Shown here: positions 8,176-19,832 of the stretch, in pieces
How positions within the stretch are numbered: position 1 is the first letter of the stretch
Layout of the letters: each line of letters opens with the position of its first letter
Source of the DNA: CF-162 sp040882565
Lineage (GTDB): Bacteria > Chloroflexota > Dehalococcoidia > SM23-28-2 > RBG-16-64-32
NCBI GenBank assembly: GCA_040882565.1
Contig: JBBEAZ010000024.1
Coordinates: 248,001-312,000, forward strand
Direction: 5' to 3'
Length of the DNA: 64,000 nt
The notes under the pieces: model-generated
The model's input: the letters and a program-made list of their open reading frames with translations, nothing else
The model's database searches: none
What the model was told of the DNA's origin: nothing
Program-made: the position numbers and the translations under genes

Positions 8176-10149
8176 ATGTCGCACCGCCTGGTTGTTGCCT
8201 TTTCGTCACTGGCCTTCCTCGCGGCCCTGATCGGCGCCTTCCTGGCCCTCCGGGCGCCCGCTGACGCGGCCCCCATCGCCGTAGATGTCTTTACCGACGA
8301 GCTCAACACTGACGGCGATTGCTCGTTGCGCGAGGCGATTACGGCGGCCAATCAAGACGTCGTGGTTGACGACTGCGCCGCCGACAGTGGCGCCGACACG
8401 ATTACCCTGCCGGCCGGCACTTACACCCTTACGATCACCGGTCCCGATGAGGAGGCCGCCGTCACCGGCGACCTCGACGTCACGGACGACTTAACAATCA
8501 ACGGCGCTGGGGCGGGCAGCACGATAATCGAGGCCTGCGCCGGCGTCCCGTGTGCGGGAGTCGACAGGGTGTTCGATGTACTGACAGGGACGGTCAGCAT
8601 ATCCGGCGTGACGATCCGGAACGGGGCTGCCGCCCATGGCAGCCCATTCCTCGGTAACGGCGGCGGCATCCAGAACGCCAGTGGCAGCACGCTGACCCTC
8701 ACCAGTAGCACCGTCAGCGGCAACTCGGCCACGGGCGGCGGAGGCGGTATCCGCAACAGTGGCACCATGACGCTCACCAACAGCACCGTTAGCGGCAACA
8801 CGGCGGGTGCCGGGTCTATAGCCGGCGGCATACGCAACGACGGCACTCTGACTCTGACCAACAGCACCGTCTCCGGCAACATGGCCTCTACCGTGGGTGG
8901 GGTCGCCAACAACAATACTCTGACGCTCACCAATAGCACCGTCAGCGGCAACACGGCCACCAACTTCGACGGCGCCGGCATCTTCAACAACTCCGCCGGC
9001 ACCGCGACAATCACCAACAGCACCGTCAGCGGCAACACCGCCGCAGGTCACGGCGGCGGCGTCCGCAACGACGGCGCGCTGACGCTCGCCAACAGCACCG
9101 TCAGCGGCAACACGAGTGGCATCAACGGCGGCGGCATCTTCAACTTCGGCACGACGGCCGCCACGACGATCACCAATAGCACCATTAGCAACAACACCGC
9201 CGACAATGACGCAAGCGACTCCGGCGACGGCGGCGGCATCTTCTGGTTTTCCGGTACCGTGAACCTGAAAAACACCATCCTTGCCGGCAACCACGACCTC
9301 AGCGCTGTGCTCGTTGAGCCGGACTGCTTCGGCGAACTCACCTCCCAGGGGTACAACCTGATTCAGACCATATCTGTCGGGTGCTTGGTCAATGGTGACA
9401 CCGTCACAAACGTCACAGGGCAGAGCGCGAACCTCGCCCCACTCGCCCTCAACGCACCGGGCACGACCGAAACACACGCAATCCAGGCAGGGAGCCCGGC
9501 GATCGACTTCGCCAGCGCAGACTGTCCCCCGCCGGCCACGGACCAGCGCGGGGTCGCCCGGCCCGACGGCAACCGGTGCGACATCGGCTCCTACGAATCG
9601 TCTTTCAGCGGCCCAACCCCGGTACCCACGCCCGTGCCCTCGCCGACACCGACGCCCTCGCCCTCACCCACCTCGACCCCCACCCCAACCGCGACCGCCA
9701 CCGGCGCCGCAACCCCGACGCCAACCGCCACTGCCACCGGTGAGACCCCCACCCCCAGCGGCTCCCCCGGCAGCGTCACCCCGACCGGCTCCGTCACCGC
9801 CACACCGAGCGACACTGGGCCGACCGATACGCCCACCTCCAGCCCGGACGGCGGCCTCACCGTCACCTGGGGCGACGACAACTGCTCCGGCGAAGCCGAT
9901 CCCGTCGACTCCCTCCTCACCCTCCGCCACGACGCCGGCCTCGGCGCCAACACCGGCGACTGCCCCGACTTCGGCGACTCCGTCGCGCTCCTAGTCGCCA
10001 CCGCCCTCACCTGGGGCGACGTCGACTGCTCGACCAGCATCGACCCCGTAGACTCGCTCAAACTCCTCCGCTACGACGCCGGCCTGTCGGTATCGCAAGA
10101 GGCAGGCTGCCCGGAGCTCGGCGAGCAGGTCACCATCAGCACAGGCTGA
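8176..10149 (+). CDS. CSLREA-domain right-handed beta-helix surface protein with C-terminal dockerin-like doublet
   Basis: About 657 residues from the ATG at 8176; an in-frame TTG nine bases earlier is less likely. A signal peptide (1-30) precedes a CSLREA domain (CSLREAITAAN near residue 50). A parallel beta-helix follows, with repeated NSTVSGNTA-like coils from about residue 170 to 350. Then come a Pro/Thr linker (about 480-560) and two dockerin-like units (DDNCSGEADPVDSLLTLR and DVDCSTSIDPVDSLKLLR). Proteins of this build are secreted or surface-attached; binding or glycan roles are common guesses. The doublet closely resembles the one ending the metalloprotease at 50967. Confidence 0.82.
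   Translation: MSHRLVVAFSSLAFLAALIGAFLALRAPADAAPIAVDVFTDELNTDGDCSLREAITAANQDVVVDDCAADSGADTITLPAGTYTLTITGPDEEAAVTGDLDVTDDLTINGAGAGSTIIEACAGVPCAGVDRVFDVLTGTVSISGVTIRNGAAAHGSPFLGNGGGIQNASGSTLTLTSSTVSGNSATGGGGGIRNSGTMTLTNSTVSGNTAGAGSIAGGIRNDGTLTLTNSTVSGNMASTVGGVANNNTLTLTNSTVSGNTATNFDGAGIFNNSAGTATITNSTVSGNTAAGHGGGVRNDGALTLANSTVSGNTSGINGGGIFNFGTTAATTITNSTISNNTADNDASDSGDGGGIFWFSGTVNLKNTILAGNHDLSAVLVEPDCFGELTSQGYNLIQTISVGCLVNGDTVTNVTGQSANLAPLALNAPGTTETHAIQAGSPAIDFASADCPPPATDQRGVARPDGNRCDIGSYESSFSGPTPVPTPVPSPTPTPSPSPTSTPTPTATATGAATPTPTATATGETPTPSGSPGSVTPTGSVTATPSDTGPTDTPTSSPDGGLTVTWGDDNCSGEADPVDSLLTLRHDAGLGANTGDCPDFGDSVALLVATALTWGDVDCSTSIDPVDSLKLLRYDAGLSVSQEAGCPELGEQVTISTG
8698..9199 (+). repeat. in-frame tandem repeats encoding beta-helix coils
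   Basis: Imperfect repeats built on ACCAACAGCACCGTCAGCGG recur at least seven times at intervals of 60-100 bases. Each encodes NSTVSGN within one or two beta-helix turns. This is coding, variable-length repeat DNA. Confidence 0.8.
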
Positions 10150-10194
10150 TCTGACCCTGTAACCTCCAACCCGAAAACCTGTACCCTATCCTTG

Positions 10195-11961
10195 ATGCGA
10201 CTCTCCCACATGTTCGGCAAGACGCTGCGCCAGGTGCCCGCCGACGCCGAGACCGAGAGCCACAAGCTCCTCCTCCGCACGGGGATGGTCACGCCCATCT
10301 CGGCGGGCGTCTACGCCTACCTGCCGCTTGGCCTGCGCGTGCTCAAGCGCATCGAGGCGATCATCCGCGAGGAGATGGATCGCGAGGGCCCCGGCGGCCG
10401 CGCCGGCCAGGAACTGCTGATGTCGTCGCTCGTGCCGATCGAGTTCTACGAGCAGTCCGGCCGCGACAAGTCGATGGCCGAAATCCTCTTCCGCCTCACC
10501 GACCATCACGACCGCCAGTTCGCGCTAGGCCCGACGCATGAAGAGGTCTTCGTCGACGTCTTCAAGCGCAACGTGCAGTCCTACCGCGACCTGCCGCTGA
10601 TGCTCTACCAGATCGCCACCAAGTTCCGCGACGAGCCCCGGCCGCGCGGCGGGCTGATCCGCCTGCGCCAGTTCGTGATGAAGGACCTCTACAGCTTCGA
10701 CACCGACTGGGAGGGCCTCGACGTCTCCTACCAGATGATGTTCGACGCATACTTGCGGGTCTTCAGCCGCTGCAGTGTGCCCGTGATCCCGGTCCTCGCC
10801 GATTCCGGCGCGATGGGCGGCCGCGACACCCACGAGTTCCTCTACCTGACCGACATCGGCGAGGACCACTGCCTCCTCTGCCCGAAGTGCGGCTACGCCG
10901 CCAACGCCGAGGTCGCGACCTTCGTCAAGGAGCCCGCCCACGCCGCCGAAGAGCCCGCGGCGATGGAGGAGATCGACACACCAGGCCTCACGACGATCGA
11001 GCAGCTTGCCAACCACCTCGGCGTCCCGAAGTCGAAGACCTGCAAGGCCGTGTTCTACGAGGCCGTCTTCGCCGCCGAACAGGCGAGCGGACAAACAGGC
11101 AAACAGGGAGGAACGACCACGATCCCGGTGTTCGTGGCCATCCGCGGCGACATGGACGTCAACGAGGCGAAGCTGCGCAACGCCCTCGGCGCGATCGAGG
11201 TCCGTTATATGGACGAGGACGCCGTCAAGAAGGCGGGCTTCGTCGCCGGCTCGGCTTCAGCGGTCGGCTTGAAGGGAATCAAGGTCGTCGCCGATGACCT
11301 CGTGACCCTGGAGCGGAACCTCGTAGCCGGCGCCAATAAGCCGGACAAGCACTTCCTCAACACGAACCACGGCCGCGACTGGCAGGCCGACATCGTCGAC
11401 GACATCGCGCTGGCGGCGGGCGACATGCTCTGCGCCAACTGCCGCACGCCGATGGACGAGCGCCGCGGGATCGAGATGGGCCAGGTCTTCAAGCTCGGCC
11501 TCAAGTACTCGGAGGCGTTCGGGGCGTACTTCCTCGACGCCGAGGGCAAGCAGCAACCGGCGGTGATGGGCTCGTACGGCATCGGCATCGAGCGCCTCGT
11601 CGCCGCGATCATCGAGGAGAACCACGACGAGAGCGGCATCATCTGGCCGCCCGAACTGGCGCCGTACGACGTCCACGTCGTCGCGCTCAAGACAGACGAA
11701 GCGGCGGTTCGTGAAGCAGCGGAAACGCTCGTGCGCGACCTCGAAGCGGCGGGGTTGCAAGTCCTCTACGACGACCGCGACGAGTCACCCGGCGTTAAGT
11801 TCAACGACGCCGACCTGCTGGGGATGCCCGTCCGCGCCACCGTCAGCCCGCGCAACCTTGAGAAGGGCTCGGTTGAGCTACGCCGCCGCGCGGGCGGCGA
11901 GAACGAGCTGGTCGCGCTTGATACGGCGGTGGATGAAATCCGCGCGCGGCTCTCGCGCTAG
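10195..11961 (+). CDS. proS: prolyl-tRNA synthetase
   Basis: A class II synthetase of 588 residues that charges tRNA-Pro. It starts MRLSHMFGKTLRQVP and carries the bacterial ProRS landmarks: TPISAGVYAYLPLG, the motif 2 region KFRDEPRPRGGLIR near residue 145, the inserted editing domain between motifs 2 and 3 (about 230-400), motif 3 as GSYGIGIERLVAAI, and a C-terminal anticodon-binding domain. A short low-complexity stretch near residue 300 (EQASGQTGKQGG) is extra relative to usual ProRS. TACCCT, seven bases before the ATG, suggests a leaderless message. Its stop overlaps that of the convergent protease gene. Confidence 0.95.
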   Translation: MRLSHMFGKTLRQVPADAETESHKLLLRTGMVTPISAGVYAYLPLGLRVLKRIEAIIREEMDREGPGGRAGQELLMSSLVPIEFYEQSGRDKSMAEILFRLTDHHDRQFALGPTHEEVFVDVFKRNVQSYRDLPLMLYQIATKFRDEPRPRGGLIRLRQFVMKDLYSFDTDWEGLDVSYQMMFDAYLRVFSRCSVPVIPVLADSGAMGGRDTHEFLYLTDIGEDHCLLCPKCGYAANAEVATFVKEPAHAAEEPAAMEEIDTPGLTTIEQLANHLGVPKSKTCKAVFYEAVFAAEQASGQTGKQGGTTTIPVFVAIRGDMDVNEAKLRNALGAIEVRYMDEDAVKKAGFVAGSASAVGLKGIKVVADDLVTLERNLVAGANKPDKHFLNTNHGRDWQADIVDDIALAAGDMLCANCRTPMDERRGIEMGQVFKLGLKYSEAFGAYFLDAEGKQQPAVMGSYGIGIERLVAAIIEENHDESGIIWPPELAPYDVHVVALKTDEAAVREAAETLVRDLEAAGLQVLYDDRDESPGVKFNDADLLGMPVRATVSPRNLEKGSVELRRRAGGENELVALDTAVDEIRARLSR

Positions 11962-13970
11962 ACGGTAGAAGCGCCGACGGGCGTGCACGTCGAGTTCGAC
12001 GGCGGAACCTGCGCGACATGGCGGAGGATGATCAACGCGTCGAAGCCATTGACATCGCTGTCGCAGTTGACGTCGCCGTGGCTCGTGCAGGCCGGAGCGC
12101 TGGCAGCCTCTCCGGTCATCAGCAGGACGGCGAGAACGTCGTTCAGGTTCACGATGTGATTGCAGTCGACATCGCCCTGTAGGTCGGGCTGCGCAGTCGG
12201 CGACGGCGTGTCTGAACCGGTCGGTTCAACGGTCGGCGTCGGTGTGTTGGTTGGCGCAGGCGGCGGCGACTGTGAGGGCGCCTGCGTCGGGCTCGGCGAA
12301 GGCGTCGGAGTCGGCGACGGCGTGGGCGTTGGCGTTGGGGTCGGCGAAGGCGTGGGCGTTGGCGTTGGGGTCGGCGAAGGCGTGGGCGTTGGCGATGGCG
12401 TCGGCGTGGGGGACGGCGTCAGCGTGGGGGACGGCGTCGGGCTGGGCGTCGCCGTCTGGCCCGGGGCGAGAACCGTGGCGTCGGCGGTCGCGGAGTAAGC
12501 GGAGTTGCCGCTCTTGTTGAACGAGCGCACCTTGTAGCAGTAGTCGCCGACCGCGAGCCCCGAGGTGTAGTTCGTGTCGGTGTAGGTGAGCGTGCCGTCC
12601 TGCACCGTATCAATCAGCGAGAAGTCGCCCGCAAGGGCGGTGGCGCAGGCCTCGTTGGCGCGCCAGGTCTCGTAGCCCCACTCGCTGGCCACGTCACCCC
12701 ACGTCAGCAGCACCGATGTCGTGCCGACAGCGAGCAGGAAGCCCGGCGCGGCGGGCGGCGAGCCGCCGGCCAGCGGGTACACCGACTCCGCACCCGCCTC
12801 GTCGTCCGCGCACGGCGTGTGCTGGACGCCTCCGTACGTGGCGTCCATGACAGGGCACGGCACGCAGCCGAGGTTGCTTGGGTGACCGAGGCCGAGGAAG
12901 TGCCCGGTTTCGTGCAGGGTGACGGTCTCGAGGTCGAACAGACCGCTCCCGCACGAGCCGCTGCCGTCCACGCGCCACTTGGTGCCGAAGTGATCGGTGT
13001 CCGTCTCGATATCGGCGTCGAGGATTTCGCCGTTCCAGTAACAGGTGTACGTGACTGCCAGGGTTCCGGCGGCGTGACCCGGGTTCGTGATGCCCCAGGT
13101 GAGGTCGTTCAGACCGTCGCAGTCGCCCTGGCTGCCGGTGCGGGTTGTGTCCGTCACCGGCCCAAAGGCGATATAGGCATCGGGCAGGTTCTGCCACGTG
13201 TTGAAGGAGTTGACCTGAGCCTGGCGCGATTGCTGCGCCGTGAGCTGCGCGGGCCGGTTGTTGTTCGGGTTAAGGAAGTACTGCACCGGGATGTCGGCGT
13301 CGATGAACTTCGGGCCGAGGGTGGTGAACGAGCTTTCGATCATCTGCGGGCCGCCGTCCATCGGGTCTTCGCTCGATGCGAGGTCGCCGCCGGCGGCGTC
13401 GCGCACGGCATTGCCCATCTCGGTCAGCGAAAGGGCGGGTTGACTGATGCGTCCATCGCCCGAGACGGTGAATTTGCCCGCGAAGCCGGCCGAGGGATAC
13501 ACCTCCTCGCCGTGCACGGCGAGGAAGGCGACTACCTGCTCACCGATGGTGAACTCTGGGCTCGTGCCGACAGCGAGTCGGTAGTCTTCCCAGGCGCCAC
13601 CGGGGACGGCGACGGTGAGGGCCGTGCCGGGCAGACGCTCAGCTTTGAACAGGTCACCCGGAGCGATCGTCACGAGCGTGACGATCGTGATGTCGCCGGT
13701 GCTGCGGCAGGTCTGCAGGCTCTCGACCGTACCGAAGACGACGAGGTCGGCCTCGTCGGCCATTTCGTCGAGGGTGGAGCCGATCATCAGACCGCCCGCG
13801 CCGGAAGTGAGGGACGCACCCTGATGGCGGACCGGGCCGCAGTCGTAGTAGGGCCCCGCGGAGGTCCGGTCAGGAGAGCCGGCGACCAGAAAGGCGGCCA
13901 CGAGCACCGCGGCGAAGACGCCCGCAACGGCCATAGGCAGATGTGCCCGGCGACGAATGATCCTATGCAT
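11958..13970 (-). CDS. secreted matrixin-like metalloprotease with FN3 domain and C-terminal dockerin doublet
   Basis: The 670 residues read, in order: signal peptide (1-37); a beta-rich domain (about 40-200) with EADLVVFGTVESL and FTIGEQVVAFLA; a zincin domain (about 210-400) with HETGHFLGLGH near residue 353 and the Met-turn segment CPVMDATYG; an FN3-like domain (about 405-500); a long Thr/Pro/Ser linker; and two dockerin-like units (GDVDCNHIVNLNDV, GDVNCDSDVNGFDAL). It should hydrolyse extracellular protein using one zinc. The N-terminal domain resembles the separate lipoprotein encoded beside the second protease at 50967. It is convergent with proS. Confidence 0.85.
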   Translation of the reverse strand: MHRIIRRRAHLPMAVAGVFAAVLVAAFLVAGSPDRTSAGPYYDCGPVRHQGASLTSGAGGLMIGSTLDEMADEADLVVFGTVESLQTCRSTGDITIVTLVTIAPGDLFKAERLPGTALTVAVPGGAWEDYRLAVGTSPEFTIGEQVVAFLAVHGEEVYPSAGFAGKFTVSGDGRISQPALSLTEMGNAVRDAAGGDLASSEDPMDGGPQMIESSFTTLGPKFIDADIPVQYFLNPNNNRPAQLTAQQSRQAQVNSFNTWQNLPDAYIAFGPVTDTTRTGSQGDCDGLNDLTWGITNPGHAAGTLAVTYTCYWNGEILDADIETDTDHFGTKWRVDGSGSCGSGLFDLETVTLHETGHFLGLGHPSNLGCVPCPVMDATYGGVQHTPCADDEAGAESVYPLAGGSPPAAPGFLLAVGTTSVLLTWGDVASEWGYETWRANEACATALAGDFSLIDTVQDGTLTYTDTNYTSGLAVGDYCYKVRSFNKSGNSAYSATADATVLAPGQTATPSPTPSPTLTPSPTPTPSPTPTPSPTPTPTPTPSPTPTPTPTPSPTPTPSPSPTQAPSQSPPPAPTNTPTPTVEPTGSDTPSPTAQPDLQGDVDCNHIVNLNDVLAVLLMTGEAASAPACTSHGDVNCDSDVNGFDALIILRHVAQVPPSNSTCTPVGASTV
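12290..12450 (-). repeat. tandem repeats encoding the Pro/Thr linker
   Basis: A unit of about 30 bases (GGCGTGGGCGTTGGCGTTGG and the following ten bases) is repeated twice almost exactly, and shorter GGCGTCGG/GGCGTGGG variants flank it. On the minus strand these encode PTPTPSPTP. The plus-strand frame of Val/Gly repeats is a shadow. Confidence 0.8.
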
Positions 13971-14178
13971 GAACTAAGTGCCCGTAAGGTGGGATGCCCG
14001 AGCTCTCGGCACGTTACGGAAAGCGGGTAAAGAAAGGGTTTGGGCAGACGTATGTTCTACCACCGATGCCATCGGCGCGGTTGGCGAAGGCCGTGGTGGT
14101 AGGCGTGAACTCAGGGCAGGCTTAGCTAAGACCGTCAGGTCACGTTGCCTGCGTGGTTCCCCGCTCAGGATGACAAGC
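13971..14178. other. 208-base spacer with an imperfect hairpin
   Basis: No gene is visible. From 13981 to about 14018 an imperfect hairpin can form: outer arms CCGTAA/TTACGG and an inner CCGAG/CTCGG. Next to the amidase stop the segment reads GTGGTTCCCCGCTCAGGATG, which resembles interspersed repeats I recall from related genomes. Confidence 0.3.
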
Positions 14179-15609
<1,431 letters not shown>

Positions 15610-15724
15610 GGTGCCTCCTTAGGTTGCGGCCACACGTTCGCACGGCGCAGTTGTGAAGTCAAGCGCGGCCGGATACAACCACGAAATTGTGCGCCTCCGG
15701 CCGTCTGCGAGGCGCTCTCCGCGG

Positions 15725-15753
15725 TTGTTAAGAGGGGGTCAGAGTGATATATT
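15725..15753 (+). promoter_or_regulatory. promoter of the nusA operon
   Basis: TTGTTA (15725-15730), a 17-base spacer and TATATT (15748-15753) form a good housekeeping promoter. It is about 100 bases before the nusA start, leaving a leader that contains a terminator and a second hairpin. Confidence 0.7.
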
Positions 15754-15781
15754 TCAAGGGAAACATACGCTCTCGTGTAGG

Positions 15782-15806
15782 AGTGGGGTGGCACCCACTT
15801 TTTTTT
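15782..15806 (+). terminator. intrinsic-terminator-like attenuator in the nusA leader
   Basis: AGTGGG (15782-15787) and CCCACT (15794-15799) pair around a six-base loop and are followed directly by eight T residues (15799-15806). On the plus strand this has the shape of an intrinsic terminator, and it lies between the promoter and nusA. It therefore looks like an attenuator and not the end of an upstream gene: the upstream neighbour is divergent. Confidence 0.65.
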
Positions 15807-15824
15807 GGCCCTGCGAACAGGGCC
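15807..15824 (+). promoter_or_regulatory. second leader hairpin with CGAA loop
   Basis: GGCCCTG and CAGGGCC form a perfect seven-pair stem with a CGAA tetraloop immediately after the T-run of the attenuator, 12 bases before the AGGAGG of nusA. Confidence 0.6.
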
Positions 15825-15853
15825 GGGGAGCGTTTCAGGAGGTTCGGGCCAGG

Positions 15854-17358
<1,505 letters not shown>

Positions 17359-17362
<4 letters not shown>

Positions 17363-17652
17363 CGGCCACCAAGACACGAGCACGGCCGCTGCCGCAACGC
17401 ACCTGCGTTGCCTGCGGCACGACCACCAACAAGCGCGAGCTGGTCCGCATAGTGCGGACGGCCGACGGCGTGCTGGCCGACCCGACCGGCAAGCTGGCCG
17501 GGCGAGGCGCCTACATTTGCCACCAGCCGCAGTGCTGGGAGCAGGCGATCAAGAAGGGCCGCCTCGAGCGCTCCCTCAAGACGACGCTGACTGCCACCGA
17601 CGCCGCGGGCCTGCGCGAATACGCGACGTCGCTCACCGGCGGTGAAGCGTGA
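17359..17652 (+). CDS. ylxR: YlxR family RNA-binding protein
   Basis: 97 residues. TTG at 17359 overlaps the nusA stop (TTGA), giving coupled translation. The YlxR signature is clear: PQRTCVACGTTTNKRELVRIVR, then GRGAYIC, then CWEQAIKKGRLERSL. The family is a small basic nucleic-acid-binding protein lying between nusA and infB in many bacteria; a regulatory role is reported in some species. Two cysteines (CVAC) and further cysteines at YIC and QCW are retained. Confidence 0.93.
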
Positions 17653-19424
17653 CGCAGCGCGAGCCGCGCGGCGCGGCAACGCCGGAACTGCCGAAGACGA
17701 TCACGCTGCCCAGTGAGGTGATGGTCCGCGACCTGGGCGAGATGCTCGGCATCTCGAACGTCGACATCATCAAAGAGCTGATGAAGCGCGGGGTGATGGC
17801 CTCCGTCAACCAGACTGTCGCCTTCGAGGTCGCAGCGGCCGTCGCCACAGAACTCGGTTGGGAGGTCGAAGGCGGAGAGGCAACCGCAGCGGTCGCCGAA
17901 GAAGAGATCGAGCCTGAGGAAGACCCGGCGAAGCTGCAGTTGCGGCCGCCGGTCGTGACCGTCATGGGTCACGTCGACCACGGCAAGACCAGCATCCTCG
18001 ACGCGATCCGCAAGACCAACGTCACCGCGGGGGAAGTCGGCGCGATCACCCAGCACATCGGCGCGTACCAGGTCGAGATCAACGGCCACAAGATCACCTT
18101 CATCGACACGCCGGGCCACGAGGCGTTCACGGCTATGCGAGCCCGCGGCGCCAGCGTCACAGATATCGCCGTGCTCGTCGTGGCCGCGGACGACGGCGTC
18201 ATGCCCCAGACGCAGGAGGCGATCGCCCACGCGAAGGCGGCGAACGTGCCGATCATCGTCGCGATCAACAAGATTGACCTGCCGGCTGCCAACCCCGAGA
18301 ACGTTAAGCAGCAGCTAATCCAGAACAACATCGTCCTCGAGGAGTACGGCGGCGACGTGATCGCCGTTCCCGTCTCGGCCAAGACCGGTGCGGGGCTCGA
18401 TGACCTGCTCGAGCACATCCTGCTCGTCGCCGAAGTCGGCGAACTGAAGGCGAACCCTGACCGCGAGGCAGAAGGCGTGATCATCGAGGCGGAGAAGGAC
18501 CAGAGCCGCGGGCCGATGGCGACCCTCATTGTCCAGAAGGGAACGCTGCGCGTCGGCGAGATCATCGTCGCCGGCCCATCCTACGGCAAGGTCAAGGCGA
18601 TGTTCGACGACCTCGGCAAGCGCGTGACTGAAGCGCCGCCGTCGATGCCCGTCGTCGTGATGGGGCTCAACACCGTCCCGCGCTCCGGCGACCCCTTCCT
18701 CGTCTTGAACGACGAGCGGGCAGCCCGTGAGATGGCCGAAGCCCGCGCCCGCGACCTGGCTGAAGGCAGCGGCCGCGCCGTCACACTGGAGGCGGTCTCC
18801 GGCGACATCGCAGCCGGCCGGCTGAAGGACCTTAACATCGTAATCAAGGCCGACGTCGTCGGCAGCATCGAGGCGATCCGCACCTCGCTCGAACGCCTGA
18901 GCGGCGACGAGGTACGGCTGCACGTGATCAGCACCGGCACCGGCAACGTCAGCGAGTCGGACGTGATGCTGGCAACGGCCTCCCGCGCGATCATCGTCGG
19001 CTTCCAGGTAAAGGTGGATCCCGGCGCCAAGCGGACCGCCGAGGCCGAACGCACCGACATCCGCCTGTACAACATCATCTACGAGCTGATCGAGGACGTC
19101 GAGAAGGCCGTGAAGGGTCTGATGGATCCGGTGCTCCTCGACGTCATCGACGGCCACGCCGAAGTGCGCACCGTGTTCCGCGTGCGCGGCGGCCGGATCG
19201 CCGGTTGCATGGTCACGGACGGCGCCATCCGCCGGAATTCGCTGGCACGCGTCCTGCGCAAGGGCGAGATGATCCACGAGAGCCGCGTCTCCAGCCTCAG
19301 GCGCTTCAAGGACGACGTGCGCGAAGTGGCCAACGGGCTGGAGTGCGGTATCGGCGTCGAGCGCTTCGAGACTTTTGAGGAAGGCGACATCATCGAGGCC
19401 TTCCACACCGAGCAAAAGGGCTAG
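17649..19424 (+). CDS. infB: translation initiation factor IF-2
   Basis: 591 residues, a short form without the long N-terminal linker of E. coli IF-2. An N-terminal IF2_N segment (about 20-75, VMVRDLGEMLGIS) is followed by the G domain with GHVDHGKT near residue 108, DTPGHEAF and NKID, then domains II and III and the C-terminal fMet-tRNA-binding domain. The GTPase places initiator tRNA on the 30S subunit and promotes subunit joining. The GTG start overlaps the ylxR stop (GTGA). Confidence 0.97.
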   Translation: MTQREPRGAATPELPKTITLPSEVMVRDLGEMLGISNVDIIKELMKRGVMASVNQTVAFEVAAAVATELGWEVEGGEATAAVAEEEIEPEEDPAKLQLRPPVVTVMGHVDHGKTSILDAIRKTNVTAGEVGAITQHIGAYQVEINGHKITFIDTPGHEAFTAMRARGASVTDIAVLVVAADDGVMPQTQEAIAHAKAANVPIIVAINKIDLPAANPENVKQQLIQNNIVLEEYGGDVIAVPVSAKTGAGLDDLLEHILLVAEVGELKANPDREAEGVIIEAEKDQSRGPMATLIVQKGTLRVGEIIVAGPSYGKVKAMFDDLGKRVTEAPPSMPVVVMGLNTVPRSGDPFLVLNDERAAREMAEARARDLAEGSGRAVTLEAVSGDIAAGRLKDLNIVIKADVVGSIEAIRTSLERLSGDEVRLHVISTGTGNVSESDVMLATASRAIIVGFQVKVDPGAKRTAEAERTDIRLYNIIYELIEDVEKAVKGLMDPVLLDVIDGHAEVRTVFRVRGGRIAGCMVTDGAIRRNSLARVLRKGEMIHESRVSSLRRFKDDVREVANGLECGIGVERFETFEEGDIIEAFHTEQKG

Positions 19425-19433
19425 GGCCGGACC

Positions 19434-19449
19434 GGGCCGTGAGCGGCCC
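19434..19449 (+). other. small hairpin between infB and rbfA
   Basis: GGGCCG-TGAG-CGGCCC can form a six-pair stem within the 39-base gap. There is no T-run, so it is more likely a processing or stability element than a terminator. Confidence 0.3.
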
Positions 19450-19463
19450 CTGCGGAGGCGGAG

Positions 19464-19832
19464 ATGAGTAGACGGACCGAGCGCCTGAGCGGACTTTTCC
19501 GGGCCGAACTGGCGGACCTCATCCAGTCCGAAATGCGCGACCCCCGGATCGTCGGCGCCAGCATCATCAGCATCGTCCGCGTCGACGTCTCGCCTGACCT
19601 CGAGAACGCCACCGTCTACGTCAGCGTGCTCGGCGACGAAGCCGAGCAGAACGCGGCGCTGCAGGCGTTGGGCCGTGCAGGGCCATTCCTGCGGCGCACG
19701 CTGAAACAGCGCATCAGCATCCGCAAGGTGCCGACGCTGCACTTCATGCTGGACCACACAATCGAAGACGGAGCGCGGATGCTGGAGCTCATGCGCAAGG
19801 TGGCTGCGGAGCGCGAACGCCGCCCCGAATGA
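19464..19832 (+). CDS. rbfA: 30S ribosome-binding factor RbfA
   Basis: 122 residues with the KH-like RbfA fold: RTERLSGLFRAELADLIQSE at the start, RVDVSPDLENATVYVSV in the middle, and LHFMLDHTIEDG near residue 98. RbfA binds the 30S subunit and helps 16S rRNA 5'-end maturation. GGAGGCGGAG precedes the ATG. It overlaps truB by four bases (ATGA). Confidence 0.96.
   Translation: MSRRTERLSGLFRAELADLIQSEMRDPRIVGASIISIVRVDVSPDLENATVYVSVLGDEAEQNAALQALGRAGPFLRRTLKQRISIRKVPTLHFMLDHTIEDGARMLELMRKVAAERERRPE

Noticed and set aside
8698..9199. Possible CRISPR array
   Set aside because: The repeats are in frame, imperfect and encode beta-helix coils; no unique spacers of constant length.
12160..12498. 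Plus-strand frame rich in Val-Gly repeats
   Set aside because: It is the antisense of the Thr/Pro linker of the matrixin-like protease; the repetition comes from the linker codons.
15799..15824. T-run plus hairpin as terminator for the minus-strand amidase
   Set aside because: On the minus strand the T-run becomes A residues, and the amidase is transcribed away from it.
15653..15853. In-frame upstream extension of nusA, or a rimP gene
   Set aside because: The extension crosses the promoter, terminator and hairpin and has no NusA or RimP features.
18315..19757. 480-residue minus-strand frame
   Set aside because: Antisense of infB and rbfA.
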